Position numbers and translations under genes: made by a program. DNA of 64,000 nt from Streptomyces sp. RB17. Lineage in GTDB: Bacteria; Actinomycetota; Actinomycetes; Streptomycetales; Streptomycetaceae. Below the pieces are notes generated by a model. It ran no database searches and had not been told where the DNA came from. It saw nothing but the letters and a program-made list of their open reading frames with translations. Numbering within the stretch: position 1 is the stretch's first letter; the number at the start of each line of letters is the position of its first letter. The stretch is from positions 1 to 64,000 of the forward strand of contig NZ_WEGL01000001.1 of NCBI RefSeq assembly GCF_009604455.1. The letters are read 5' to 3'. Below, piece by piece: positions 1 through 10,349 of this stretch.

Positions 1-104
1 TTGATGGGGTAAGGCTCCCAGTAGACGACTGGGTTGATAGGCCGGATCTGGAAGCCAGGTAACTGGTGGAGGTGACCGGTACTAATAGGCCGAGGGCTTG
101 TCCT
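1..104 (+). rRNA. 23S ribosomal RNA, 3' end (partial)
   Basis: The first hundred bases match the conserved 3' end of bacterial 23S rRNA, including the GGTACTAATAGGCCGAGGG segment close to the mature terminus. The gene begins outside the window. The exact 3' end is estimated from the terminal helix sequence GGGCTTGTCC and may be off by several bases. A spacer of about 100 bases separates it from the 5S gene on the same strand, as expected in a 16S-23S-5S operon. Confidence 0.93.
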
Positions 105-201
105 CAGTTGCTCGCGTCCACTGTGTTGGTTCTGAAACCACGAACAGCCCCGCGTTCCGTTTCACGGAGTGTGGTGCGGCAGGGTTCGACAGTTTCATAG
201 T

Positions 202-320
202 GTTTCGGTGGTCATAGCGTGAGGGAAACGCCCGGTTACATTCCGAACCCGGAAGCTAAGCCTCACAGCGCCGATGGTACTGCAGGGGGGACCCTGTGGG
301 AGAGTAGGACACCGCCGAAC
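202..320 (+). rRNA. 5S ribosomal RNA
   Basis: This is a stretch of about 119 bases with the 5S hallmarks: a 5' GTTTCGGTGGTCATAGCG start, the central CCGAACCCGGAAGCTAAG block with the loop C/helix III consensus, and a 3' end that pairs with the 5' end (CACCGCCGAAC). It follows the 23S end by about 97 bases and is followed 10 bases later by a perfect terminator hairpin. Ends are estimated to within a few bases. Confidence 0.95.
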
Positions 321-330
321 AATTCTTGAG

Positions 331-361
331 AAAACCCCGCACCGTTCCGGTGCGGGGTTTT
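331..361 (+). terminator. rRNA operon terminator hairpin
   Basis: A perfect 14-bp stem (positions 331-344 pairing with 348-361) encloses a 3-base loop (TTC) and ends in a T run. It lies just downstream of 5S rRNA and is the intrinsic terminator of the rRNA operon. It may also act on the opposite strand to end the convergent DUF58 operon, because the A/T flanks are symmetrical. Confidence 0.93.
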
Positions 362-412
362 CTGCATTTCAGGACCCCCCATACCCCCGAAGGGCGGCAG
401 AGCCAGGGCGGA

Positions 413-1722
413 TCAGAGCCGGCCCGCCGCCTTCAGAGCCAGATACGCATCCGCCAGTGCCGGCGCCAGATCCTCCGGCGTCGCGTCCACGACCGTTACG
501 CCATGCCGTCGTAGCTGCTCAGCGGTGCGCTGACGCTCGCTCTGCGCCTGAGCCGCCGCCGCTGCCTCGTACACCGCCTCCGCGTTGCCCCGGGACTCTG
601 CCATGCGTGCGATGTGCGGGTCGGCCACGGAGGCGATCAGAAGAGTGTGCCGTTGAGTGAGCTGCGGCAGTACGGGGAGCAGGCCCTGCTCCACGGGAGC
701 GGCGTCGAGCGTCGTGAGCAGCACGATCAGCGATCGGCGGGGCGCCGTGCGCAGAGCCGCCGCGGTGAGGCCCCGGGCGTCTGTCTCGACGAGTTCGGGT
801 TCCAGCGTGGCCATCGCGTTCACCAAGCCTGGCAGTACGTCGCCTGCCGAGCGGCCTTGGACCAGGGCCCGTACCCGGCGGTCGTACGCGAGGAGGGCCA
901 CGCGGTCGCCGGCTCGGGACGCCAGGGCCGCGAGGAGGAGTGCCGCGTCCATGGAGGCGTCCAGACGCGGTGCGTCGCCCACACGGCCGGCCGAGGTGCG
1001 GCCGGTGTCCAGGACGAGCAGGATGTGGCGGTCGCGTTCCGGGCGCCAGGTACGGACGGCAACGGCAGACTGGCGGGCAGTGGCTCGCCAGTCGATCGAG
1101 CGGGTGTCGTCCCCGGGGACGTACTCGCGCAGGCTGTCGAACTCCGTTCCCTCGCCGCGGGTCAGCACGCTGGTGCGGCCGTCGAGTTCACGCAATCGGG
1201 CGAGTTTCGACGGGAGATGCTTTCGGCTGGTGAACGGGGGCAGAACTCGTACGGACCAGGGCAGCTTGTGTGCGCCTTGGCGGGAGAACAGCCCCAGGGG
1301 GCCGTAGGAGCGGATCGTCACGCGGTCGGCCTGGCGGTCGCCGCGGCGGGTGGGACGCAGCCTGGTCGTCACGCGCCGGCGTTCGCCCGGGGGGACGGTC
1401 AGGCGGTGGCGGGAGGCCTCGATCTCGGTGCCCGGCTGCCAGCTGCTGGGCGGCCACCCGTCCCGCAGCTGTGCCCGTAGGGGGCGGCGGGAGGGGTTGG
1501 TGATCGTGAGCGTGACGTCGGCGGTCTCCCCGAGCCGGGTGGAGGTGTCGCCGGACCGGGACAGGAGAAGGCGTCGTACGGGGGCGGCGAGCGCGTAGTC
1601 GCAGGCGCAGGCGAGGGCCAGGGGGCCGTTGACCGCGAGGATGCCTGTCCAGCCGGGTTCCAGGATGCCGACGGGGATGGAGCCGAGGGCCGCGAGGAGG
1701 GCGGCGCGTCCGGTGAGTGCCA

Positions 1723-1723
<1 letters not shown>
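413..1723 (-). CDS. DUF58 domain protein (VWA-like)
   Basis: The protein has 436 residues. Two hydrophobic segments lie near the N-terminus (about residues 8-45), followed by a beta-rich region and the DUF58 signature FDSLREYVPGDDTRSIDW with its WRATAR continuation. A VWA-like half follows, starting at LLVLDTGRTSAG. The MIDAS motif is relaxed: DTGRT stands in place of DxSxS. DUF58 proteins are membrane-anchored partners of MoxR AAA+ ATPases and are thought to act in assembly or metal insertion of envelope or enzyme complexes. The ATG start overlaps the MoxR stop by one base (TGATG), so the two are translationally coupled. This is the last gene of the minus-strand operon that starts near 6086. 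The precise substrate is unknown. Confidence 0.9.
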
Positions 1724-2711
<988 letters not shown>

Positions 2712-2715
<4 letters not shown>

Positions 2716-3908
2716 GAACGGCGTACCTCTCTTTCGAGGGCGTCGAGTCGGTCGGTGAGTGTGATGAGGGCCGCGTCGTCGCCGGGCGGCGGTCCGAAGA
2801 GGAGGGAATGCAGGGCCTGTTGCTCGCCGGTGAGGTGGGCGGACAGGGCGGGGAGCAGGGCCTCGGGCGTGTGTGCCTGGGTGACGGGGACGCCGACGAG
2901 GGGGGCGAGGCGGGTGCGGGCGGTGGAGCGAAGAGCGGTGGCCGCGCGGTCGCGTGCGTCGGCCTTGCGGTAGAGGCGGGCGCGGCCTTCGGCGGTCTCG
3001 GAGGCGCGGATCGCGACGGGGAGTTTTTCGGGCACGAGGGGGCCGAAGCGGCGTGCCCGCCAGAAGGCGGCGAGGCCCGCTGCGACGAAGAGCTGCAGGG
3101 TGCCCCAGAGCCAGCCCGAGGGGAGCAGGTCGAGGAAGTTCTTGCGGTCGCCGGCGCCGGTGGCCGCGGTGTCGGAGAGCGAGGGGAGGTACCAGACCAG
3201 ATGGGGGCGGGAGCCGAGGAGTTGGAGGGCGAGCGAGGCGTTGCCCTGCTTGTCGAGTTGGTCGTTGTAGAGGATGTCGGGCGCGCCGAGCACGACGGTG
3301 TCGCCGCCCCCGGATGTCTCGGGGATGCGCAGCAGGGTGGCGAGACGCGCGCTGGTGTAGCAGCGGTCGGTGTCGGGGCGGCTGGTGGTGTAGCGGATGC
3401 CGCCGGTGTCGGCGCTGCCCGCTCGCCGGGCCTCCGGCAGGGTGCAGTCAGGGGCGAGCGTGGTGGCGCCGCTGGTCGCGGGGTCTGCGGTGACCCCAGG
3501 GGCGAGTCCTTCGACGGAGGGGCTGCCGGCAGCGACCAGGACGGTGCGTCCTGCGGAGGCCGCGGTGGCTCTGCGCAGCTGGGCCTGTTGACGGCTCGTC
3601 AGCAGGTCGGGTGCAGCGACCAGAAGCGTGGTGTCCGGCCCGGTGGCGTTCCGCGCGGCGCCGAGCGTGGTGACCACGTGCGTGGAAACACCCCGGTCGG
3701 CGAGGAGTTGAGCGACGGCACGGCTGCCGTAGGGATCGGCGGAGCGCGGGTCCAGTTCGCCGTGCCGGGCGGTGGAGCGTACGGCAGCCATGGCGACGGC
3801 CGCCACCAGGATGAGCACGGCGGCGAGTGCGATGCCTCGCGCGCGGGTCCACACCTGACGGACGGTGGGCGCGGTGGAGGTCGTCGGCAGCGTGGCCTCG
3901 GCGGTCAC
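2712..3908 (-). CDS. DUF4350 membrane protein
   Basis: The protein has 398 residues when started at the GTG at 3908, which overlaps the upstream stop as GTGA; a longer open frame exists but would overrun the DUF4129 gene. A transmembrane segment (about residues 25-43) is followed by the DUF4350 core, which begins DPRSADPYGSRAVAQLLADRG. A second membrane segment (WLWGTLQLFVAAGLAAFW) leads to a cytosolic helical tail. The family is found between MoxR/DUF58 and DUF4129 genes in actinobacteria and resembles a GATase-like extracellular domain. Coupling on both sides argues for a single membrane complex with its neighbours. The biochemical function is unknown. Confidence 0.88.
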
Positions 3909-4687
3909 TCGGCGGCCCCCTGGTGGGTGGTGTGGGCCGTGTTGCTGGTGCTGTGGGCGAGGGTTGGCCTGGCGCGCTCCAGGTCGCTGTCGAGTTCGGC
4001 GATGCGGTGGTACGACTGCTCGGTCGCCCTGCGTCCGCCGTATGTCACGTCGTCGAACTCGCGGGCCGCGGCCCGCAGCCGGTCGGCGTGTGCGGGGAGG
4101 GTCCGGCCGGCCTCGTCGGCCGCCTCGTCGGCGGTGCGGCCCGGGCGGACGTCGAGCAGGGTGCGTTCCTCCAGGGAGCGGACGATGGCCCGCATGCGTT
4201 CCTGCACGGCCTGGTTCCAGTGGCCCTGGGCCGCGTGTGCCTCGGCGGCCGCGCGGTGTTCGGCGGCGCTTCGGGGGCGGTCGTCGAACAGGGCGGCGGC
4301 GGTGGAGGAGGGTTGCCGGCGTGGGGTGCCCAGGCGCCACCACAGGGCGGCCAGCACGGCGACGACGAACAGGACCACGACAACCAGGCCGATCGTACCG
4401 CCGGGTGTCGCCGAGGCGGCCGAGTTGAACATCCGGTCGAGCCAGTCCCAGAAAGCGTTCAGTGCGCGCTGGAACAGCCCGGGGTCGTTCTCGTGGTACA
4501 TCCGCTTGGACAGCTCGCGGCGAGCCGCATCCCGCGCGGGACCACGCGGGATGGTGACGGGCGGCTCGTCTCCCGAGCCGCCCGCCGCGCGGACGGCCGT
4601 GTCCGCCGCGCGCAGCAGGCCTTGTACGACCGTGCCGCCGGCGCCGGACAGGTCCGCCGCCGTGAGCGCTCCCCCCGTGAGACTCAC
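3905..4687 (-). CDS. DUF4129 domain protein
   Basis: The protein has 260 residues. I chose the GTG at 4687 because a GGGGAG ribosome-binding site lies 8 bases upstream, inside the end of the preceding gene, and the start falls 5 bases after that gene's stop. An N-terminal helical region (about 1-110) precedes one transmembrane segment (about 112-138, rich in V/L) and then the DUF4129 module (RAIVRSLEERTLLDVRPGRT, residues about 185-210). DUF4129 domains commonly sit at the C-terminus of transglutaminase-like membrane proteins; here the domain stands alone. It is part of the MoxR/DUF58 operon, so a shared envelope role is inferred. Confidence 0.87.
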   Translation of the reverse strand: MSLTGGALTAADLSGAGGTVVQGLLRAADTAVRAAGGSGDEPPVTIPRGPARDAARRELSKRMYHENDPGLFQRALNAFWDWLDRMFNSAASATPGGTIGLVVVVLFVVAVLAALWWRLGTPRRQPSSTAAALFDDRPRSAAEHRAAAEAHAAQGHWNQAVQERMRAIVRSLEERTLLDVRPGRTADEAADEAGRTLPAHADRLRAAAREFDDVTYGGRRATEQSYHRIAELDSDLERARPTLAHSTSNTAHTTHQGAAE

Positions 4688-4691
4688 CGCA

Positions 4692-6086
4692 TCAGCTCCC
4701 CGGGACGGGACCGGGGCCGCCCGTGCTCTGGACACCGGCGGCGCGGGCCAGTTCGAGGTCGAGTGCCTCGCGGCGGATGCGCTGGTCGATGTAGAGGAGC
4801 ACGGTGACGCCCGCGCTGATCGGCAGGGTGAGCGTGGTGCCGATCAGCGCGCCGATGCCCCGGATGATCAGGGCGGTCCAGCCGATGTGTCCGCCGGTGG
4901 TGCCGAATACGTCGCCCGTGCTGTCGCCGCTGACGGCGGCCCCGATGAGGGTGAATGGGATGGAGATGACCGACGCGACGATGACGGTGATGAGCAGGGT
5001 GAGGAGCACGATGCCGAAGGTTCGCCACCAGGAGCCGCGGACGAGCTTCGCGGAGCGCTTCAGGGACTTCACGATGCCCTGCCGTTCCAGCATCAGGGCA
5101 GGCGCGGCCAGGTAGAAGCGGATCCCCAGCCACACCGCTACGACGGTGGCCGCGAGGAAGCCCAGGGCGAGCAGAGCGGCTCCGCCGCCGCTGTTGCCGG
5201 CGAGCAGGACGAGGATGCCGGGCAGTCCGCCGACGAGCACGACACCGGCGAAGATCAGGCCGAGCAGGATCAGCAGTCCGAAGAGTTTCAGGATCTGCGG
5301 GCGGGATTCGCGCCAGGCCTCGCCGGCGGTGACCGACCTGCCGAGGACGGCTCGGCTGGTGATGGTCGTGAGCAGGGCGGTCAAGAGGATGATGGCGATC
5401 GTGCGAATCACCGAGACGATGCCGGTGCCGATCATGGTCTCGCGCAGGGCGTGGAGCGCTTCGTCGGGGCTGGCGTTGTTCGGATCGTTGAACGTCGACT
5501 GAACGGCGGTGTCGTTCAGGACGAGGCCCTGCAGCAGGACCATGCTGGTGTTCAGGAGCAGAGACACCGCCAGCGAGATGCCGAGGACCGTGCGCCAGTG
5601 GGTGCGCATGGTGGAGACGGCGCCGTCAAGGATCTCGCCGACGCCGAGCGGGCGCAGCGGGATGACGCCGGGCTTGGCCGCGGGCGGGGGGCCGCCCCAG
5701 CCGCCGCCCCAGGCTCCGTAGCCGTGGGGGGTGCCGTAACCGCCGCTGCCGCCGGGAGGGCCGCCGTAACCGCCGGGAGGGCCGTACCCGCCTCCGTAGC
5801 CGCCGGGGCCGCCGGGCGGCTGTCCGGTCCAGCCCGGGCCGGGGGGCGCGGGTGGCGGGGGCTGGTGGGGGCTGGGGGCACCGGTGGGCGCGGACCACTG
5901 GCCGGGTGCCGGCTGCTCCTTGGACCACTTCACGCCTGGGCCCTGCGGATGGGCGTCCGGCTGCTGCGGGGCGGGTGCGGTGTCGCCGGGGCGGTCGGCA
6001 GGCTCGGCGGGACCGGACGCGCCGGGTTCCCGCCCCTCGTTCGACGGGGCGGTTCCGGGCGAGGCCCAGCCCGGAGTGTCTGTCAT
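4692..6086 (-). CDS. Gly/Pro-rich polytopic membrane protein (GPDPase-type membrane domain)
   Basis: The protein has 464 residues. The start at 6086 is set by a strong AAGGAG ribosome-binding site 7 bases upstream. The first 170 or so residues are low-complexity, rich in Gly, Pro and Tyr with GGYGPPGGYGG-type repeats. They are followed by the PLGVGEILDGAVSTMR segment and about six hydrophobic helices, typical of the membrane domain seen next to some glycerophosphodiester phosphodiesterases. No phosphodiesterase catalytic domain is present, so the family name should not be read as an activity. It is the first gene of the MoxR/DUF58 operon and is transcribed divergently from mtnA. The flexible Gly/Tyr-rich tail may be a cytosolic interaction or phase-separating segment, which is inference. 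Confidence 0.85.
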   Translation of the reverse strand: MTDTPGWASPGTAPSNEGREPGASGPAEPADRPGDTAPAPQQPDAHPQGPGVKWSKEQPAPGQWSAPTGAPSPHQPPPPAPPGPGWTGQPPGGPGGYGGGYGPPGGYGGPPGGSGGYGTPHGYGAWGGGWGGPPPAAKPGVIPLRPLGVGEILDGAVSTMRTHWRTVLGISLAVSLLLNTSMVLLQGLVLNDTAVQSTFNDPNNASPDEALHALRETMIGTGIVSVIRTIAIILLTALLTTITSRAVLGRSVTAGEAWRESRPQILKLFGLLILLGLIFAGVVLVGGLPGILVLLAGNSGGGAALLALGFLAATVVAVWLGIRFYLAAPALMLERQGIVKSLKRSAKLVRGSWWRTFGIVLLTLLITVIVASVISIPFTLIGAAVSGDSTGDVFGTTGGHIGWTALIIRGIGALIGTTLTLPISAGVTVLLYIDQRIRREALDLELARAAGVQSTGGPGPVPGS

Positions 6087-6226
6087 CGAAGCTCCTTCTC
6101 GGTGCCCGTCCGCGGTCGCGGCGGCAGGTTGGCAGACATCGTGCCATGGGGTGGTCATCAAGGGACCGGCCGCGGTGGGCGCTGGATGCCTTCAATTGTC
6201 CGCCGGATCCGGGGCAGACTGACCGC

Positions 6227-7369
6227 ATGGCTGATCAGCAGGAGCGAACCGACAGGGACAAGCGGCCGACCGAGATACCTGCGATCCGATGGGAGGAACC
6301 ACCCGAAGGCCCTGTACTGGTGCTTCTCGATCAGACACGGCTGCCGGCCGAGGAGGTCGAGCTGGTGTGCACGGACGCGCCGGCGCTGGTGGAGGCGATC
6401 CGTTCGCTCGCCGTGCGCGGGGCGCCGCTGCTCGGGATCGCCGGGGCGTACGGTGTCGCGCTCGCCGCCGCGCGCGGATTCGACGTGGCCGAGGCGGCGG
6501 GGGCCCTCGAGGGTGCCCGGCCCACCGCGGTGAACCTGTCCGTCGGCGTGCGCCGGGCCAGGGCCGCGTATCAGGCCGCCCTGGCGAAGAGCGGTGATCC
6601 CACCGAGGCGGCGACGGCGGCGCTGGCCGCCGCGCGGGCGCTGCACCGGGAGGACGCCGAGGCCAGCGCGCGGATGGCGGCTCACGGACTGGCGCTGCTG
6701 GACGAGCTGGTGCCCGGCGGCGGGCATCGGATCCTCACCCACTGCAACAGCGGTTCGCTGGTGTCGGGGGGCGAGGGCACGGCCTTCGCGGTGGCCCTCA
6801 AGGCGCACCGTGAGGGGCGGCTGCGGCGGCTGTGGGTGGACGAGACGCGGCCGTTGCTGCAAGGTGCCCGCCTCACGGCGTACGAAGCAGCCCGCACCGG
6901 CATGGCGTACACCCTGCTCACCGACAACGCGGCGGGTTCGCTGCTCGCGGCCGGTGAGGTGGACGCGGTGCTGATCGGGGCGGACCGGATCGCGGCCGAC
7001 GGGTCGGTGGCGAACAAGGTGGGGAGTTATCCGCTCGCTGTGCTGGCGCGGTACCACCATGTGCCGTTCATCGTGGTGGCCCCGGTGACGACGGTCGATC
7101 CGGACACTCCCGACGGGGCGTCCATCGAGGTCGAGCAGCGGCCCGGCTTCGAGGTCACCGAGATCGCGGCGCCGCAGGTGCCGCTGACGGGAGCGGGAGG
7201 CGGTGTTCCGGTGGCGCCCCTGGGGACCCAGGCGTACAACCCGGCGTTCGACGTGACGCCGCCGGAGCTGGTGACGGCCATCGTCACCGAGGAGGGCGCC
7301 GTTTCCCCCGTGACGGCCGAGGCTCTTGCGGAGCTGTGCGCCAGGTCGCGCCAGGTGACGATCAGCTGA
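6227..7369 (+). CDS. mtnA: S-methyl-5-thioribose-1-phosphate isomerase
   Basis: The protein has 380 residues. It isomerises methylthioribose-1-phosphate to methylthioribulose-1-phosphate in the methionine salvage pathway, in the cytosol. Visible family features are the RGAPLLGIAGAYG segment, the catalytic cysteine in THCNSGSL (C173) and the catalytic aspartate in LIGADRIAADG (D253), followed by NKVGSYPLA. The ATG at 6227 was chosen because its product matches the usual N-terminus of the family; the upstream open frame has no supporting features. No other salvage genes lie nearby, which is normal in Streptomyces. It is divergent from the membrane-protein operon, with 140 bases between them. 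Confidence 0.95.
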   Translation: MADQQERTDRDKRPTEIPAIRWEEPPEGPVLVLLDQTRLPAEEVELVCTDAPALVEAIRSLAVRGAPLLGIAGAYGVALAAARGFDVAEAAGALEGARPTAVNLSVGVRRARAAYQAALAKSGDPTEAATAALAAARALHREDAEASARMAAHGLALLDELVPGGGHRILTHCNSGSLVSGGEGTAFAVALKAHREGRLRRLWVDETRPLLQGARLTAYEAARTGMAYTLLTDNAAGSLLAAGEVDAVLIGADRIAADGSVANKVGSYPLAVLARYHHVPFIVVAPVTTVDPDTPDGASIEVEQRPGFEVTEIAAPQVPLTGAGGGVPVAPLGTQAYNPAFDVTPPELVTAIVTEEGAVSPVTAEALAELCARSRQVTIS

Positions 7370-7396
7370 TGCGCTGATGCCGGCTCGACCGCACCC

Positions 7397-7423
7397 CGCG
7401 AGGAACCACCCTGGCCCCTCGCG
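7397..7423 (+). terminator. possible terminator after mtnA
   Basis: Inverted repeat CGCGAGG (7397-7403) and CCTCGCG (7417-7423) with a 13-base loop, followed by TTT. It lies 28 bases after the mtnA stop and ahead of mtrA. The stem is short, so this is a moderate call. Confidence 0.4.
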
Positions 7424-7543
7424 TTTCCCCTGCTCCACGGTCGGCATCGGTGGGCGGGGGCAGACAGTGACGGCTCCGTACGACTATCGTCACCGGCCAG
7501 TGACCTCCCTCACCAGGGCGCCTGTCGCTGTTATGAGAATGGG

Positions 7544-8233
7544 ATGATGTCGTTTATGAAGGGACGAGTCCTTGTCGTCGACGACGACACCGCACTGGCC
7601 GAGATGCTCGGCATTGTGCTGCGTGGTGAAGGTTTTGAGCCGTCTTTCGTAGCCGACGGCGACAAGGCGCTGGCCGCTTTCCGGGAGACCAAGCCCGATC
7701 TGGTCCTGCTCGACCTGATGCTGCCCGGCCGGGACGGCATCGAGGTGTGCCGGCTGATCCGGGCCGAGTCCGGGGTGCCGATTGTGATGCTCACGGCGAA
7801 GAGCGACACCGTCGATGTGGTCGTGGGCCTGGAGTCGGGCGCTGACGACTACATCGTCAAGCCGTTCAAGCCGAAGGAGCTCGTCGCCCGGATCCGGGCG
7901 CGGCTGCGGAGGTCGGAGGAGCCGGCGCCGGAGCAGCTGACCATCGGTGACCTGGTCATCGATGTGGCCGGGCACTCGGTGAAGCGGGACGGGCAGTCGA
8001 TCGCGCTGACCCCGCTGGAGTTCGACCTGCTGGTCGCGCTCGCCCGCAAGCCGTGGCAGGTGTTCACCCGTGAGGTGCTGCTCGAGCAGGTGTGGGGCTA
8101 CCGGCACGCCGCCGACACACGGCTGGTCAACGTGCACGTCCAGCGGCTGCGTTCCAAGGTCGAGAAGGACCCGGAGCGGCCCGAGATCGTGGTGACCGTC
8201 CGTGGTGTCGGTTACAAGGCCGGGCCGAGCTGA
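7544..8233 (+). CDS. mtrA: response regulator MtrA
   Basis: The protein has 229 residues and is an OmpR/PhoB-class regulator. The receiver domain (about 8-120) shows the acidic pocket VVDDD, the phospho-acceptor D57 in LLDLMLPG and the conserved K in IVKPFKP. The C-terminal winged helix (about 130-226) has the LTPLEFDLLVALA and VNVHVQRLRSK recognition features. In actinobacteria MtrA is the partner of MtrB and controls cell-wall, division and, in Streptomyces, development genes. Its sequence is characteristic, and the mtrA-mtrB-lpqB order confirms the assignment. Three in-frame ATGs lie within 13 bases, so the exact start is uncertain by up to four residues. mtrB follows after one base. Confidence 0.96.
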   Translation: MMSFMKGRVLVVDDDTALAEMLGIVLRGEGFEPSFVADGDKALAAFRETKPDLVLLDLMLPGRDGIEVCRLIRAESGVPIVMLTAKSDTVDVVVGLESGADDYIVKPFKPKELVARIRARLRRSEEPAPEQLTIGDLVIDVAGHSVKRDGQSIALTPLEFDLLVALARKPWQVFTREVLLEQVWGYRHAADTRLVNVHVQRLRSKVEKDPERPEIVVTVRGVGYKAGPS

Positions 8234-8234
8234 C

Positions 8235-10349
8235 ATGTCCGGGGACAGCGCCGCTTCGGCCCCCGGCCGGTCCGGGGCCCGTCCGGGGCGGCCTGTCGGC
8301 CGGACGCCGGGCGCCCGGGTCAGGAATGTCTTCGAGGGCGGCCTGCTCGAGGGCGGGGTCCAGGGCAGCCCGGTCATCAGGCTGCTCCTGCGCTGGGTGC
8401 GCCGTCCGCTGCTGCCGGTGATGCGGCTGTGGCGGCGCAACATCCAGCTGCGGGTCGTCGCCACGACGCTGGTGATGTCCCTGGGCGTCGTCCTGCTGCT
8501 CGGCTTCGTGGTGATCGGGCAGGTGCGCAACGGCCTGCTGGACGCGAAGGTGAAGGCCTCGCAGAGCCAGGCCACCGGCGGATTCGCGGTGGCCAAGCAG
8601 AAGGCCGACGAGGCGGCAAGTGGCGCCGGTACGGGTGCGGCCGCCGGCAGCGGTACCGCCGACGGCACCGCCTCCGCGGACGGTCGGCAGTCGCAGAACG
8701 TCATCCAGTGGATGAGTGACCTCGTGGAGTCGCTGTCCAGCGGCGGTGCGGGTGCCTTCGACGTCGTCACGCTGCCCGTCGGAGACGACAGCGGCGGCGG
8801 CCGCAGCCCCCGCGGCTCCGGGAACGTCAACCCGACCTCCAGCATCCCCGACGACCTGCGCGAGCGCGTCAACAGTGGTACGACGGCCGCCCAGAGCTAC
8901 ACCCGGATCGTCTACGCCAACGGCAAGGAGTCGCAGCCGGCGCTGGTCATCGGCAAGCAGGTCAGCGACCCCAACGGGCGGCCGTACGAGCTGTACTACC
9001 TCTTCCCGCTCACGCAGGAGGAGAAGTCCCTGAGTCTGGTCAAGGGCACCCTCGCGACCGCCGGGCTGTTCGTCGTCGTCCTGCTCGGGGCCATCGCCTG
9101 GCTGGTGGTGCGCCAGGTCGTCACGCCGGTGCGGATGGCGGCCGGGATCGCGGAGCGGCTGTCCGCCGGGCGGCTGCAGGAGCGGATGAAGGTCACTGGC
9201 GAGGACGACATCGCCCGCCTGGGCGAGGCCTTCAACAAGATGGCCCAGAACCTCCAGGTGAAGATCCAGCAGCTGGAGGACCTGTCGCGGATGCAGCGCC
9301 GGTTCGTCTCGGACGTCTCGCACGAGCTGCGCACCCCGCTGACCACCGTCCGCATGGCCGCCGACGTCATCCATGAGGCGCGCGAGGACTTCGACCCCGT
9401 GACCGCGCGCTCGGCCGAGCTGCTCGCCGACCAGCTGGACCGGTTCGAGTCGCTGCTCGCGGATCTGCTGGAGATCAGCCGCTTCGACGCGGGCGCGGCG
9501 GCGCTGGAGGCCGAGCCGATAGACCTCAGGGAGGTCGTCCGGCGTGTGGTGAGCGGCGCCGAGCCGCTCGCAGAGCGCAAGGGCACGCACATACGCGTGG
9601 TCGGCGATCAGCAGCCTGTCGTCGCAGAGGCCGACGCCCGCCGTGTGGAGCGCGTGCTGCGCAACCTCGTCGTCAACGCCGTCGAGCACGGCGAGGGCAA
9701 GGACGTCGTGGTCAAGCTGGCCGCCGCGGGTGGCGCGGTCGCGGTCGCGGTGCGCGACTACGGCGTGGGGCTCAAGCCGGGCGAGGCGACGCGGGTCTTC
9801 AGCCGCTTCTGGCGGGCGGATCCGGCACGCGCGCGTACCACGGGCGGTACCGGCCTCGGGCTGTCGATCGCCCTGGAGGACGCGCGGCTGCACGGCGGCT
9901 GGCTGCAGGCCTGGGGCGAGCCGGGCGGTGGCTCGCAGTTCCGGCTGACGCTGCCCAGGACCGCGGACGAGCCGCTGCGGGGCTCGCCGATACCGCTGGA
10001 GCCCAAGGACTCGCGCCGCAATCGCGGCCTCGACGAGGCCGGTCTGCCCGGCGGAGGCGACGAGAAGCGCGCGACCGTTCCCGTGCAGCCGAGCGGCTCG
10101 CATGGCGCCGCACTGCCGCCGCGCGCCGCGGTCGCGCCGCGGTTGGGCGCTGCCGGGCCCGCGGCCGGTCCGGCGGCGCTGCCCGGCAACGGCAACGGCG
10201 CGCGCGTGGTGCCCCGGCCCGCCGGTGGCGCACGGCGCGCGGACGACAGGCCCACCACGCGCCCGGCAGCCGACGCGGGCGCGGCGCGGCCGGATGCGGC
10301 CGCAGCGGAGGACTCGACCGAGCCAGGGGAGGCATTTCGTGGGCGCTGA
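8235..10349 (+). CDS. mtrB: sensor histidine kinase MtrB
   Basis: The protein has 704 residues. Two transmembrane segments (about 75-95 and 272-292) flank a roughly 175-residue extracytoplasmic sensor region. They are followed by HAMP (about 293-345), the dimerisation domain with the phospho-accepting H363 in SDVSHELRTPL, and an ATPase domain with the N-box (LRNLVVNAVEHG, about 475) and the GTGLGLS G-box. A low-complexity Ala/Pro/Gly tail of about 130 residues follows the kinase and is characteristic of Streptomyces MtrB. The ATG lies one base after the mtrA stop and the stop overlaps the lpqB start by 11 bases, so the operon is coupled. Confidence 0.96.
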   Translation: MSGDSAASAPGRSGARPGRPVGRTPGARVRNVFEGGLLEGGVQGSPVIRLLLRWVRRPLLPVMRLWRRNIQLRVVATTLVMSLGVVLLLGFVVIGQVRNGLLDAKVKASQSQATGGFAVAKQKADEAASGAGTGAAAGSGTADGTASADGRQSQNVIQWMSDLVESLSSGGAGAFDVVTLPVGDDSGGGRSPRGSGNVNPTSSIPDDLRERVNSGTTAAQSYTRIVYANGKESQPALVIGKQVSDPNGRPYELYYLFPLTQEEKSLSLVKGTLATAGLFVVVLLGAIAWLVVRQVVTPVRMAAGIAERLSAGRLQERMKVTGEDDIARLGEAFNKMAQNLQVKIQQLEDLSRMQRRFVSDVSHELRTPLTTVRMAADVIHEAREDFDPVTARSAELLADQLDRFESLLADLLEISRFDAGAAALEAEPIDLREVVRRVVSGAEPLAERKGTHIRVVGDQQPVVAEADARRVERVLRNLVVNAVEHGEGKDVVVKLAAAGGAVAVAVRDYGVGLKPGEATRVFSRFWRADPARARTTGGTGLGLSIALEDARLHGGWLQAWGEPGGGSQFRLTLPRTADEPLRGSPIPLEPKDSRRNRGLDEAGLPGGGDEKRATVPVQPSGSHGAALPPRAAVAPRLGAAGPAAGPAALPGNGNGARVVPRPAGGARRADDRPTTRPAADAGAARPDAAAAEDSTEPGEAFRGR

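Noticed and set aside
105..201. tRNA gene in the 23S-5S spacer
   Set aside because: The spacer has no cloverleaf arms or T-loop sequence; it is only about 97 bases of ordinary spacer.
4692..6086. Glycerophosphodiester phosphodiesterase activity
   Set aside because: Only the membrane-domain pattern is present. The catalytic HR-E-D motifs of the phosphodiesterase are absent.
2808..6533. Long plus-strand open frame opposite the MoxR/DUF58 operon
   Set aside because: The minus-strand genes have family motifs and coupled starts. The plus-strand frame is Gly/Arg-rich without motifs and would also overrun the mtnA start.
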